From contig JABDCC010000016.1 in NCBI GenBank assembly GCA_013288335.1, forward strand, positions 1-33,120: DNA of 33,120 bases. The letters are read 5' to 3'. The position numbers and the translations under genes are program-made. This stretch comes from Alphaproteobacteria bacterium (GTDB lineage: Bacteria > Pseudomonadota > Alphaproteobacteria > Rickettsiales > JABCZZ01). The notes under the pieces are model-generated. The model was not told the DNA's origin, ran no database searches, and saw nothing but the letters and a program-made list of their open reading frames with translations. Shown here one piece after another: positions 25,386 through 33,120 of this stretch (its first letter is position 1; each line of letters opens with the position of its first letter).

Positions 25386-26689
25386 ACTCGGTAATTAAAA
25401 GTTACCTGACGTTTCCCTTAATCACTATTTTATTTTTTGGCTTCGTAAGCGGTTTGCCGCTTGCACTGAGTGCCTCGACGCTTGCAGTCTGGCTTGCGGA
25501 GAGCAAAGTAGATATTGCAACGATTGGTTTATTTGCCGTAGTTGCGACTCCCTATACCATTAAATTTCTTTGGTCACCGGTGATGGATAGTTTGCCCGTG
25601 CCGCTGCTTACGAAGTTATTTGGCCGCAGACGTAGCTGGATACTTACGACACAGATTGCACTTATTGCAGCACTTATATTTCTGGGATTTGCGCGTCCTG
25701 ATATCAATCCGTTTATCACTGCCATTGCGGCGTTGCTTGTCGCATTTTCATCGGCGAGTCAGGATATTGTCATTGATGCGTACCGCGTGGAAATCCTTGT
25801 GCCCGAAGAACAGGCAAGGGGAGTTGCCATGGCGCAGCTTGGCTATCGCATCGGGATGATTGCTTCCTCTGCGGGAGCTTTGTATCTTGCAACTTATATC
25901 GGCTGGCAAGGCACATATTTTGCGTTTGCCGCAATTATGGGCATAGGCATTGTTACTACCTTGTTTGCAAAAAGACCTTTATTACAGGGGGCGCTCCGCC
26001 CCCAATTTCTCCCCGAGAAATCCCCCCTGCGACGTCGTCATGAAGAACTCCTCCCTGTATCCACGCCCCTTTCTTTTTCTGACTGGGTGCACACTTCAGT
26101 CTTTGAGCCTTTCATCGACTTTACCAAACGCGAAGGTTGGTGGATGATTCTGATTTTTATCATCGTGTATAAACTTGCCGATGCTTTTATAGGGATCGTT
26201 ACCAACCCGTTTTTAATAGAAATAGGCTTCTCCAAAACTGATATTGCGAACATCGTAAAAATCTACGGTACCATTGCAACCTTGCTTGGGACATTCATCG
26301 GCGGTTCACTGGTTGCACGTTTTGGTACATTCAAAATAATGTTCGCTGCCGGGTTTTTACACGCTCTTACTAACCTATTATATGTGCTTCAGGCGCATGT
26401 GGGTGTGAACGCGGTGCTGCTAGGCTTGAGTGTTGCGATGGAGAATTTGACCGGTGGCATAAGCGCCGCCGCCTTTGTTGCCTATCTCAGCGGGCTGTGC
26501 AATTTACATTATACGGCTACGCAATATGCGCTCCTCAGCTCACTCTCCGCCTTTGGGCGCACCTGGCTTGCCACTCCTGCAGGGTATGCTGCTAAATATC
26601 TGGGCTGGCAGTGGTTTTTTGCCCTTGCGGCATTGCTTGCACTCCCCGGGCTTGTCATCCTATGGTTTATGAAAAGAAGAGCGATATAG
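25382..26689 (+). CDS. ampG: AmpG-family MFS muropeptide permease with inserted repeat peptide
   Basis: The 435-residue, 12-helix major facilitator has AmpG traits: FGFVSGLPLALSASTLAVWL, KFLWSPVMD, FGRRRSWIL, FSSASQDIVIDAYRVEIL, ARGVAMAQLGYRIGM, YKLADAFIG and ENLTGGISAAAFVAYLSGLC. AmpG imports anhydro-muropeptides for cell-wall recycling. It overlaps mlaF by 4 bp. Residues 202-229, in the central cytoplasmic loop between helices 6 and 7, are encoded by a copy of the dispersed palindromic element, read in frame. Related proteins have a linker there, and the transmembrane motifs on both sides are intact, so the protein is probably functional. Confidence 0.9.
   Translation: MNSVIKSYLTFPLITILFFGFVSGLPLALSASTLAVWLAESKVDIATIGLFAVVATPYTIKFLWSPVMDSLPVPLLTKLFGRRRSWILTTQIALIAALIFLGFARPDINPFITAIAALLVAFSSASQDIVIDAYRVEILVPEEQARGVAMAQLGYRIGMIASSAGALYLATYIGWQGTYFAFAAIMGIGIVTTLFAKRPLLQGALRPQFLPEKSPLRRRHEELLPVSTPLSFSDWVHTSVFEPFIDFTKREGWWMILIFIIVYKLADAFIGIVTNPFLIEIGFSKTDIANIVKIYGTIATLLGTFIGGSLVARFGTFKIMFAAGFLHALTNLLYVLQAHVGVNAVLLGLSVAMENLTGGISAAAFVAYLSGLCNLHYTATQYALLSSLSAFGRTWLATPAGYAAKYLGWQWFFALAALLALPGLVILWFMKRRAI
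25985..26068 (+). repeat. Dispersed palindromic element, copy B (inside ampG)
   Basis: The copy starts exactly on a codon boundary (codon 202) with CAGGGGGCGCTCCGCCCCC, then the hairpin ATTTCTCCCCGAGAAAT, then CCCCTGCGACGTCGTCAT, GAAGAACTCCTCC and TGTATCCACGCC. It aligns base by base with copy A. It is 84 bp (28 codons) long, keeps the frame and has no stop; it encodes a stretch beginning QGALRPQFLPEKSPLRRR. Confidence 0.85.
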
Positions 26690-26798
26690 CGGGTTATCGC
26701 CATTTGTTCACAAAAGATTCACAGACCTGAAATAATATATTCACAATACTATGCTATTATGATCACTCAATAATAATAATAATATTAAAGGGTGGGTT
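26690..26798 (+). promoter_or_regulatory. AT-rich leader with ATA/AAT triplet run
   Basis: The gap after ampG is AT-rich, with an (AAT)n-like run at about 26769-26785 and AAAGGGTGG as ribosome binding site for the gene at 26799. TTCACA and TATTAT-like words could form a promoter, but I cannot fix it. The triplet run is short and may vary in length between strains. Confidence 0.3.
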
Positions 26799-27674
26799 AT
26801 GGTTTTGCGTTCGCTACAGGGCCCCAATATTAAAATTGAGGAAATACAAAAAGAGCTTAAATCTTTAGGTTTTTATAGTGGTATAATTGACGGCCTCGAG
26901 CATTCTAACCGGGAATTACGCGCTGCTATAACTTCATTTGGTCATACTTTCAAGCTCCCTGTAAACGATGTTGCGACTATACTCCACTCCATAAAAATAG
27001 CCAAAAATTACTGTGAACAGGCGACGAAACTGAACAGATTAGGATATGATATCAATATTGCCGATGTAAACGGCGCCAATGGTCATGTTAGCGATACTAG
27101 CGGAAAGTTCCATAACGTTCGCATTCAATTTGAGAAAGTGCATGCGCTTGTCGGATTGACTGCGCAGGAAGTGAACGCCTGGATTGATCGTGCCATCATC
27201 ACACAAGATCGCCAGAATTCTCTCGCCAGGCTTGGATATTACCAGGGTCAAATTAATGGAATAGAGGATGAGCCAACGAAAGTGGCGTTAGAAGCCTTTG
27301 TAGAGGATCACGTAAAAGATCAGGGCATGTTGATGCCAGCAGTTTTTAATGGTGATAAAGGAATAAAATTTTCTCTCGATAAAGCAATAAGTGTTAAACA
27401 GAATCAGGAAAAGCTTATTAAGCTTGGCTATTATTATGGCAAAGCTGATGGCATTGTGAACGATACAACAAAAGAAGCCGTGTGTGCATTCAAGAAAACA
27501 CATCCCACATATTCACATCTGGTTATTGGCACCTCACAGCTTGATAAAGAACTTGCGCATGCAATATCTGCACGTGAAGCAGCGCATAAGTTCATCGAAA
27601 AACATAAGTTAAATTCTTATGAACATGAGTCTGAACAGCTTACCACAGATGAGCTGTGTCATTCAGCTTGGTGA
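26799..27674 (+). CDS. Protein with peptidoglycan-binding-like repeats, no signal peptide
   Basis: The 291-residue protein is not recognised as a named protein. At least three repeats have the form of the PG_binding_1 fold: IQKELKSLGFYSGIIDGLE (about 17-35), RQNSLARLGYYQGQINGIED (about 142-161) and NQEKLIKLGYYYGKADGIVND (about 203-223). A weaker one begins near ATKLNRLGYD (about 70). Each repeat continues with T..AV.AF-like helices (TKVALEAF, TKEAVCAF). No signal peptide or membrane helix is visible and no catalytic domain is attached, so it may be cytoplasmic, secreted by another route, or the fold may bind something other than peptidoglycan. It ends 3 bp from the convergent yejF end. Confidence 0.65.
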   Translation: MVLRSLQGPNIKIEEIQKELKSLGFYSGIIDGLEHSNRELRAAITSFGHTFKLPVNDVATILHSIKIAKNYCEQATKLNRLGYDINIADVNGANGHVSDTSGKFHNVRIQFEKVHALVGLTAQEVNAWIDRAIITQDRQNSLARLGYYQGQINGIEDEPTKVALEAFVEDHVKDQGMLMPAVFNGDKGIKFSLDKAISVKQNQEKLIKLGYYYGKADGIVNDTTKEAVCAFKKTHPTYSHLVIGTSQLDKELAHAISAREAAHKFIEKHKLNSYEHESEQLTTDELCHSAW

Positions 27675-27677
27675 TCT

Positions 27678-29225
27678 TTAAAGTGCGGCCTTAAGTAATT
27701 TTTGGGTGTAATCATTTTTCGGTGCAGTAAATATCTGCTCTGCAGTACCGAATTCCACCACGCGGCCTTTTTGCATAACGAGTATCGTATGGCTGATGGC
27801 GCGAATGGTGCGAAGATCATGGCTGATAAAAATATAAGAAATTCCGTGTTTTTGCTGTAAGTTTTGCAGCAAATCAAGAATTTGTGCCTGCACGGAAATA
27901 TCCAGTGCACTGGTGGGTTCATCTAAAATAATAAGGCTCGGTTTTAAAATAAGCGCGCGTGCAATGCTGATGCGCTGGCGCTGGCCGCCGGAAAATTCAT
28001 GCGGGTAACGCTCGTGCATATCAGGCGTAAGCCCTACTTCCTTGAGTATGCCCCCTACCATTTCGTTGCGCTCATGATAGGTCAGGGTTTGTTCATGCAC
28101 ATCGAGGCCTTCGCGGATAATATCACCAATCGCCATGCGTGGGTTGAGGCTGGAATAAGGATCCTGAAATACCATCTGCATATTACGGCGTATGCTGCGT
28201 AGATTTTTACCAGACAAGCTATCTATACGGTTTTTCTCAAAAACAATTTCGCCTTCGCTTTTAATGAGCTTGAGTAGTGCAAGCGCAAGTGTGGTTTTAC
28301 CCGAGCCGGATTCGCCGACAATGCCGAGGGTAGTGCCTTTGGCAAGCGATAAGGTAACGTCATTCAGTATTTTGATGGGATGTTTATTCCAGCTAAGCAA
28401 CCCATTATTTGCCGCAAATGACACACAAAGATTTTTACATTCCATCAAAACCGGAGCATTAGCAGGCGCGATTTGCAATTTGTTTTTAGGCTCTGACGCA
28501 AGCAGATGTTTGGTATAACTATGTGTTGGATTGTTAAAAATATCTGCAGTGGTTCGGGTTTCCACAATCTTGCCTTCGGTCATTATAACAACGCGGTCGG
28601 CGATTTTGCGCACGATGGATAAATCATGAGTAATCAGCAATACCGCCATGCCAAGCTTCTTTTGCAGTTCTTTGAGCAGCGTCAAAATTTGCGTTTGGAT
28701 CGTCACGTCCAATGCGGTGGTGGGTTCATCGGCAATCAAGAGCGCCGGGTTATTAGCAATCGCCATCGCAATCATTACGCGTTGACGTTCACCGCCGGAA
28801 AGCTGATGCGGGTAGGTATCAAGCCGGTCTTTAAAATGCGCGAGTCCTACTGAATCCAGTAATTGCTGTACACGTTCTTTCACTACAGGGTGAGAAAGTT
28901 TTTGATGAATGGTTATAGCTTCGGCAATCTGTTTGCCAATTTTATGCAATGGGTTAAGCGACGTCATCGGCTCCTGAAAGATCATGCCAATGCTGTTGCC
29001 ACGCATATTAGTCCGAAATGCTTCGTCTTGTATTGTGATGTCACCCTTTTGCTTTAATCCTTGGGGTAGTAGGCTCATTACTGAAAGTGCTGTGAGCGTT
29101 TTTCCTGAGCCAGATTCACCGACCAGTGCTACAATTTCGCTTTTATTTATTTCTAAGGAAATATCGTGGAGCAGGGCATTTGTTCCGACCGACACATTGA
29201 GATTTTTTATGGAAACTATACTCAT
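27678..29225 (-). CDS. yejF: Peptide ABC transporter ATPase with two nucleotide-binding domains (YejF)
   Basis: The 515-residue protein is two fused ABC ATPases. The first half has Walker A GESGSGKT (36-43), [10 protein letters not shown], signature [12 protein letters not shown] and ADEPTTALD. The second half (from about 258) has another [35 protein letters not shown] and LDEPTSALD. Both end with the HDL switch. The fused form and pairing with YejE identify the YejABEF-type oligopeptide importer (microcin C uptake in E. coli). It overlaps yejE by 4 bp (29222-29225). Each half also carries an oligopeptide-transporter helical extension ([19 protein letters not shown]). Confidence 0.95.
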   Translation of the reverse strand: MSIVSIKNLNVSVGTNALLHDISLEINKSEIVALVGESGSGKTLTALSVMSLLPQGLKQKGDITIQDEAFRTNMRGNSIGMIFQEPMTSLNPLHKIGKQIAEAITIHQKLSHPVVKERVQQLLDSVGLAHFKDRLDTYPHQLSGGERQRVMIAMAIANNPALLIADEPTTALDVTIQTQILTLLKELQKKLGMAVLLITHDLSIVRKIADRVVIMTEGKIVETRTTADIFNNPTHSYTKHLLASEPKNKLQIAPANAPVLMECKNLCVSFAANNGLLSWNKHPIKILNDVTLSLAKGTTLGIVGESGSGKTTLALALLKLIKSEGEIVFEKNRIDSLSGKNLRSIRRNMQMVFQDPYSSLNPRMAIGDIIREGLDVHEQTLTYHERNEMVGGILKEVGLTPDMHERYPHEFSGGQRQRISIARALILKPSLIILDEPTSALDISVQAQILDLLQNLQQKHGISYIFISHDLRTIRAISHTILVMQKGRVVEFGTAEQIFTAPKNDYTQKLLKAAL

Positions 29226-30244
29226 TTCGTGACCAGTATTTTTCGTGAATCAAACGCATCGCGTACCGCTTCGCCAATAAATATGAGCAGACTCAGCATA
29301 ATCGCGAGGGTTAAAAACCCAGTGATGCCAAGCCAGTGCGCTTGTGGATTTACCTTGCCTTGCGCAAGCAATTCACCAAGCGAAGGAGAGCCGGGAGGCA
29401 GACCAAAGCCAAGAAAATCAAGAGAGGTAAGGGTGGTTATGGAGCCGTTCATAATGAAAGGAATAAAGGTAAGTGCTGAGACGACTGCATTGGGCAACAC
29501 ATGGCGGCGCATGATTGTCCATTCGCCAACACCGAGTGCACGGGCGGCACGGACATAGTCAAAATTGCGTGTGCGCAGGAATTCGGCGCGCACCACATGC
29601 ACGAGCGACATCCACGAGAAAAGAATCATGAGGCCAAGCAGCCACCAGAAATTGGGCTCCACAATACTTGCTAAAATGATGAGTAGATAAAGTTCCGGCA
29701 ACCCACCCCAGATTTCCATGAAACGCTGGAATAACAAATCAGTAAGACCGCCAAAATATCCTTGTATTGCACCGGCGGCAATACCGATAACCGAGCTTAT
29801 GATGGTGAGCGCGAGGCCGAATAGAATAGAGATGCGAAAGCCGTAAATCAGGCGCGCAAACACGTCACGCCCCTGATCGTCAGTACCAAGTAAATTTTCA
29901 TTTGTGGGATGTGAAGGAGCGGGGACTGCTTCGTAGTTTATAGTCTGGTAATTGTAATGAATAGGAGGCCAAAGTGCCCAGCCACCTTGCTTTATTTTAT
30001 CGGTCATGAACGGGTCGCGGTAATCCGGTTCGGTCAGGAAATTGCCATCGAATGTAGTCTCGGGATAAAATTTAAAAACCGGAAAATACATGTGATCGTG
30101 ATACTCGAGAATAATGGGTTTATCATTGGCAATAAACTCAGCAAACAAGCTTACACCAAACAGCAGCAGGAAGATGCAAAGCGACCAGAAGCCACGTTTA
30201 TTGGCGTAGAATAATCGGAGGCGGCGTTTGGTGAGTGAGGTCAT
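29222..30244 (-). CDS. yejE: Peptide ABC transporter permease YejE
   Basis: The 340-residue protein has an N-terminal helix (about 20-38), a periplasmic part with the YejE-specific FKFYPETTFDGNFLTEPDYRDP-like region (about 57-78) and HYNYQTINY, then five more helices. The GTDDQGRDVFARLIYGFRIS motif and the ATPase-contact loop AARALGVGEWTIMRRHVLPNA place it in the DppC/OppC group. It works with YejF. The substrate-binding yejA and second permease yejB are not next to it; upstream lies an 88-bp gap and the divergent engB. Confidence 0.95.
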   Translation of the reverse strand: MTSLTKRRLRLFYANKRGFWSLCIFLLLFGVSLFAEFIANDKPIILEYHDHMYFPVFKFYPETTFDGNFLTEPDYRDPFMTDKIKQGGWALWPPIHYNYQTINYEAVPAPSHPTNENLLGTDDQGRDVFARLIYGFRISILFGLALTIISSVIGIAAGAIQGYFGGLTDLLFQRFMEIWGGLPELYLLIILASIVEPNFWWLLGLMILFSWMSLVHVVRAEFLRTRNFDYVRAARALGVGEWTIMRRHVLPNAVVSALTFIPFIMNGSITTLTSLDFLGFGLPPGSPSLGELLAQGKVNPQAHWLGITGFLTLAIMLSLLIFIGEAVRDAFDSRKILVTK

Positions 30245-30332
30245 GGGCGCAATTTATTCCAAATGACACCTGCAATCAATATAAACTGCAATAGATAAAG
30301 ACAGAGGAGAAAATTTATTCTAAAAGGCTGCT

Positions 30333-30950
30333 ATGACCTCTATTTCTTATAATACTATATTTGCAAAGCCCTGCGAGTTCGTCATGGGTGGTGCCGATCT
30401 TGAATCACTGCCGCCAACTGAACTCAATGAAATTGCATTTGCCGGGCGCTCTAACGTGGGCAAGTCGAGCTTAGTGAATGCGCTTACGGGACGCAGGACG
30501 CTTGCTAAAGCCTCCAACACGCCCGGGCGCACGCGCCAGATCAATTTCTTTAACCTTGCCAGTGTGTTGATGCTTGTGGATTTGCCGGGATATGGCTACG
30601 CCAAAGCGCCGAAAAAAGAAGTGGCTGCGTGGACGAAGCTGGTCAAGGATTATCTCTCTGGAAGGCCGAATTTGCGTCGCGTGTGTTTACTGATTGATTC
30701 GCGTCACGGCATCAAAGAGGTGGATCGAGAGATTATGTCCATGCTCGATAAAACCGCAGTCAATTATCAGATCGTGCTGACCAAAACCGATAAAATAAAA
30801 CCTACAGCGCTCAAAGAAATTACCGAAGCCGCATATCTTATCATCAAGAAACACCCTGCAGCTCATCCGCAGATTATTGCAACGAGCTCGGAGAGCAAAG
30901 AGGGTATTGAATTATTGCGTGAGCAATTGGCGGAGTTCGCGGTAGTTTAA
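30333..30950 (+). CDS. engB: Ribosome biogenesis GTPase EngB (YsxC/YihA)
   Basis: The 205-residue GTPase has G1 GRSNVGKS (38-45), the switch region SNTPGRTRQINFF, G3 DLPGYGYAKAP (83-93), G4 TKTDK and G5 ATSSESKEG. This is the complete motif set of EngB, which helps assemble the large ribosomal subunit. A ribosome binding site (AAAGG) precedes the ATG. It is divergent from yejE and followed at once by palindromic element copy C, whose GC-rich hairpin plus T-rich stretch could end the transcript. Confidence 0.97.
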   Translation: MTSISYNTIFAKPCEFVMGGADLESLPPTELNEIAFAGRSNVGKSSLVNALTGRRTLAKASNTPGRTRQINFFNLASVLMLVDLPGYGYAKAPKKEVAAWTKLVKDYLSGRPNLRRVCLLIDSRHGIKEVDREIMSMLDKTAVNYQIVLTKTDKIKPTALKEITEAAYLIIKKHPAAHPQIIATSSESKEGIELLREQLAEFAVV

Positions 30951-30953
30951 TTT

Positions 30954-31037
30954 CAGGGGGCACGCTGCCCCCGATTTCTTATCCAAGAAATCTCCCCTGC
31001 GAGGTCGTCATAAAGAATTCCTCCGCGTACCCTCGCA
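30954..31037 (+). repeat. Dispersed palindromic element, copy C (after engB)
   Basis: The copy starts CAGGGGGCACGCTGCCCCC four bases after the engB stop, followed by the hairpin ATTTCTT-ATCC-AAGAAAT and the conserved tail CCCCTGCGAGGTCGTCAT, AAGAATTCCTCCGCGTA. It is one base longer than copies A and B near position 40. It lies between convergent genes and could act as a two-way terminator. Confidence 0.85.
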
Positions 31038-31049
31038 AATGCCTCGCTA

Positions 31050-31616
31050 CTATAGCTTCTTCGCATCAATCTTATCGCATTTTACGACGGTGATATCATA
31101 AAATGGATGTTCGAGTGAAGAGAGCCCTGGGCTTGAAGAAAACATCCAGCCGAGGAAAATTTGTTTTGGTGTTTCGCCTTGTTTAATCTCAAAAATCTCC
31201 AGCAACGCGGCATTTTCAGGACGCTCATCAGGGGCTGCTTGCCAACAGCGGCGGGCATTTATCTCTAATGTGCCAAAACGCACCACACTGCCAATAGGCA
31301 CCTCAATGCGTGAAGAACGCGCAGTGACTTTATTTAACCCTTGCAGAACAACCATATTAAAATCGGTAATGCCGCCTTCACCTGGTTTCTTTTCAGGGGT
31401 TACCACCGGAGCAGGGGTAGAGGTGGCAGCAGGGATTTTACTCTCTTCGGTTTTGCTGTGCTCTAACATATCCATATCAGCGGCATCCGGCTCTTCCACA
31501 TCTTCCGGCATGCTTTCTTCCGATTGCGGCACAGGTTCCGAGATGGCGCCGACGGAAAAAGTACAAAGCGGCAACGCAATAAGACATGCCAGTAGGAACC
31601 TATGATTAAACATCAC
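31050..31616 (-). CDS. DUF2155 domain-containing secreted protein
   Basis: The 188-residue protein has a signal peptide (about 1-24, CTFSVGA) and an acidic, Pro/Thr-rich linker (about 25-85). The DUF2155 domain follows, with FNMVVLQGLNKVTARSS, PIGSVVRFGTLEINARRCW, ALLEIFEIKQGE, IFLGWMFSSSPGLSSLEHP and YDITVVKC. This family is widespread in alphaproteobacteria, where the gene often neighbours cell-envelope or lipoprotein genes; its function is not known. Two cysteines (in RRCWQ and VVKCD) could form a disulfide. The linker is longer than needed for the domain and may be disordered. Confidence 0.9.
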   Translation of the reverse strand: MMFNHRFLLACLIALPLCTFSVGAISEPVPQSEESMPEDVEEPDAADMDMLEHSKTEESKIPAATSTPAPVVTPEKKPGEGGITDFNMVVLQGLNKVTARSSRIEVPIGSVVRFGTLEINARRCWQAAPDERPENAALLEIFEIKQGETPKQIFLGWMFSSSPGLSSLEHPFYDITVVKCDKIDAKKL

Positions 31617-31760
31617 GCGACCTTTAAAATATTGTGGTCATTTATATTAAGATGCTTCTGCACAGACGTCAATGCAGGGTTCGGAGGAGTTTTTCACGAC
31701 GACTAGCGAGCAAGCGCAAGTGAAGCCTGCGTGGCGCTTAAACGTAATTTAAAATATTCA
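31617..31760 (-). other. Gap with a possible degraded palindromic element (31677-31709)
   Basis: No gene is visible in this 144-bp gap. CGGAGGAGTTTTTCACGACG (31682-31701) resembles the reverse complement of the conserved tail of the palindromic element (CGGAGGAGTTNTNNACGACG), followed by AGCGAGCAAGCGC. The GGGGG hairpin part is absent, so it would be a truncated, inverted copy. Confidence 0.35.
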
Positions 31761-33120
31761 TTATTCTTCCGTAGCGATGTTGCGTGCTGCCGGGAAAGTG
31801 ATGCGCACGGTTGTGCCTTCGCCGAGCGTTGAGCCGAATGCCAGCCTTCCGCCGTGGAGTTCCGCAAACATTTTGCATAGTGGCAGGCCGAGGCCTGTAC
31901 CTTCGTGACTCTGGCTTCTGTGTACCTGACCGAATACGGAGAGCGCCACTGGAATATCTTTTTCGGCAATACCAATTCCTGTATCGGAAACGGTCATGGC
32001 GGTATTGTGGTTCGCGTCTTGTCGCACGGAAACTTTTACCGTACCGCCTTCGGGTGTAAATTTGATGGCGTTAGAAAGCAGGTTAAGCAGAATTTGACGA
32101 ATCTTGCGCTTATCACCCAGAATAGCCGGAACATTGTCTTCTACTTCCACTAGCATATTCATGCGCTTTTCTTTTATTTTTTCATTCATCATGCGCAGCG
32201 CCTCGCTTACGATTTCCGGCATGATAACTTTTTCTTCGATGAGTTCGAGTTTACCTGCATCGCCTTTGGAGAATTCTAAAATATCAGTGATGAGATGCAA
32301 AAGATGACTGCCGCATAAATTAATGTCATGGATACGTTCCTTCTGTTTGGGGTTTAACTGGCCGAAATAACCGGAATTCATCATCTCAGAGAATCCGATG
32401 ATAGCATTGAGTGGCGTGCGCAGCTCATGGCTCATATTGGCAAGAAATTCCGATTTTGCCTGGCTCGCAAGCACAGCAGCGGCCTCTGATTTTTCCACGC
32501 GAATAATCTGACGCGCCATGGCGAGTGCAAAGAAGGAGAGCACAGAACCAAAGATAATAAACACAGCCAGAAAGCCGAAATCTTTGATGCGGGTCTGGTG
32601 CCAGTCTTTTAAATAATCCTGCTCATCGAGCACTATGTTTGCGACAATCGGAAGAGAATGGAGCTTCTGGAACGCATAAATTTCAATGGCACCATTCACT
32701 AAATAGGCATTACCCGCATCGTTACCCGTATGGCTTTGCTGGGCTTCGGTTAATACCTTCTTGTTCAGGTCGCTATAATTGTTTCCTGGCACCGGCGTAT
32801 CAACCAGCATGGCTCCAGAATCCAGGAGTTGCAGCGAAATATAGCTATGGCTGCCTTGTTCGACCGATTTAAAATAATCGACAAGGAATTTCGTATCAAT
32901 CGCCGCAATGAATATGCCGCCGAAACTACCATCAACATGGGTAATTTTTCGTCCCATGAGAATGAGGTTGCTATTATTCTTATCGGTATTGGAAAGTTTG
33001 CCAATGAAATAATCCGTATCACTTCCGGCACGCAGACGGGTGAACAGTTCGTCGTTCTCAAAAGAATAATGGTTATAATCAATCCAGTGTTCATAGCCTT
33101 TTTTACTGGCAGCGAGAACG
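31761..33120 (-). CDS. Membrane sensor histidine kinase (partial, start beyond right edge)
   Basis: The frame is open to the end of the window, giving the last 452 or so residues. Counting from the internal Met at 32957, an extracytoplasmic sensor part of Cache type (GGIFIAAIDTKFLVDYFK, ISLQLLDSGAMLVDTPVPG) continues to about 125. A membrane helix follows (about 127-148), then a HisKA domain with KSEFLANMSHELRTPLN (phosphorylated His177), and an ATPase domain with ILLNLLSNAIKFTPEGG (N box), VSDTGIGI (G1) and GTGLGLPLCKMFAELHGG (G2). No receiver domain follows. The 54 codons upstream of that Met also fit a sensor domain, so 32957 is not the start. The signal sensed and partner regulator are unknown; the H-box resembles PleC/DivJ-type kinases. 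Confidence 0.93.
   Translation of the reverse strand, partial: VLAASKKGYEHWIDYNHYSFENDELFTRLRAGSDTDYFIGKLSNTDKNNSNLILMGRKITHVDGSFGGIFIAAIDTKFLVDYFKSVEQGSHSYISLQLLDSGAMLVDTPVPGNNYSDLNKKVLTEAQQSHTGNDAGNAYLVNGAIEIYAFQKLHSLPIVANIVLDEQDYLKDWHQTRIKDFGFLAVFIIFGSVLSFFALAMARQIIRVEKSEAAAVLASQAKSEFLANMSHELRTPLNAIIGFSEMMNSGYFGQLNPKQKERIHDINLCGSHLLHLITDILEFSKGDAGKLELIEEKVIMPEIVSEALRMMNEKIKEKRMNMLVEVEDNVPAILGDKRKIRQILLNLLSNAIKFTPEGGTVKVSVRQDANHNTAMTVSDTGIGIAEKDIPVALSVFGQVHRSQSHEGTGLGLPLCKMFAELHGGRLAFGSTLGEGTTVRITFPAARNIATEE

Overview
The window looks like a chromosomal segment of an alphaproteobacterium of moderate GC content. The evidence is the ruvB / ybgC-tolQ-tolR-tolA order, a DUF2155 protein, an engB next to it, an mlaE-mlaF pair and an AmpG-type permease. 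A short GC-rich palindromic element is dispersed between genes and once inside a gene, in frame. This resembles the behaviour of Rickettsia palindromic elements, so a Rickettsiales/Holosporales-like or other deep-branching alphaproteobacterium is possible. I cannot name the species from sequence alone.

Layout. Positions 1-246 hold the end of a YdfG-like SDR dehydrogenase, followed by a structured non-coding stretch and a CAU-anticodon tRNA (probably tRNA-Ile2) at 502-577. From 702 to 17001, all on the + strand, lies what I consider the main system of the window. It contains a LapG-like periplasmic transglutaminase-fold cysteine protease, a membrane receptor (double-Cache-like sensor, PAS, degenerate HD-GYP), a two-partner-secretion outer-membrane transporter (TpsB), a 3461-residue filamentous adhesin (TpsA) and a SapC-family protein. 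The adhesin ends in three SP(A/S)AGG motifs followed by two cysteines 18 residues apart. This is the arrangement expected of a LapG-cleavable, cysteine-hook-anchored adhesin like CdrA. The likely working model is an adhesin kept on the surface by its hook and released by the protease, with the HD-GYP-type receptor taking the place of LapD. No LapD-type GGDEF-EAL protein is visible.

Positions 17008-21308, on the - strand, hold ruvB, a RHH/PIN toxin-antitoxin pair, ybgC, tolQ, tolR and tolA. The toxin-antitoxin pair sits between ruvB and ybgC. tolB and pal do not follow tolA; the adhesin locus ends there tail to tail with tolA.

Positions 21510-26689, on the + strand, hold a dicarboxylate symporter, an orphan type IV pilin-like protein, mlaE-mlaF (lipid transport) and an ampG-like muropeptide permease carrying the in-frame palindromic element. 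A cytoplasmic-looking protein with peptidoglycan-binding-like repeats (26799-27674) faces yejF-yejE (peptide ABC transporter, - strand). engB (+), a DUF2155 secreted protein (-) and the C-terminal part of a membrane sensor histidine kinase (-, running off the right edge) complete the window.
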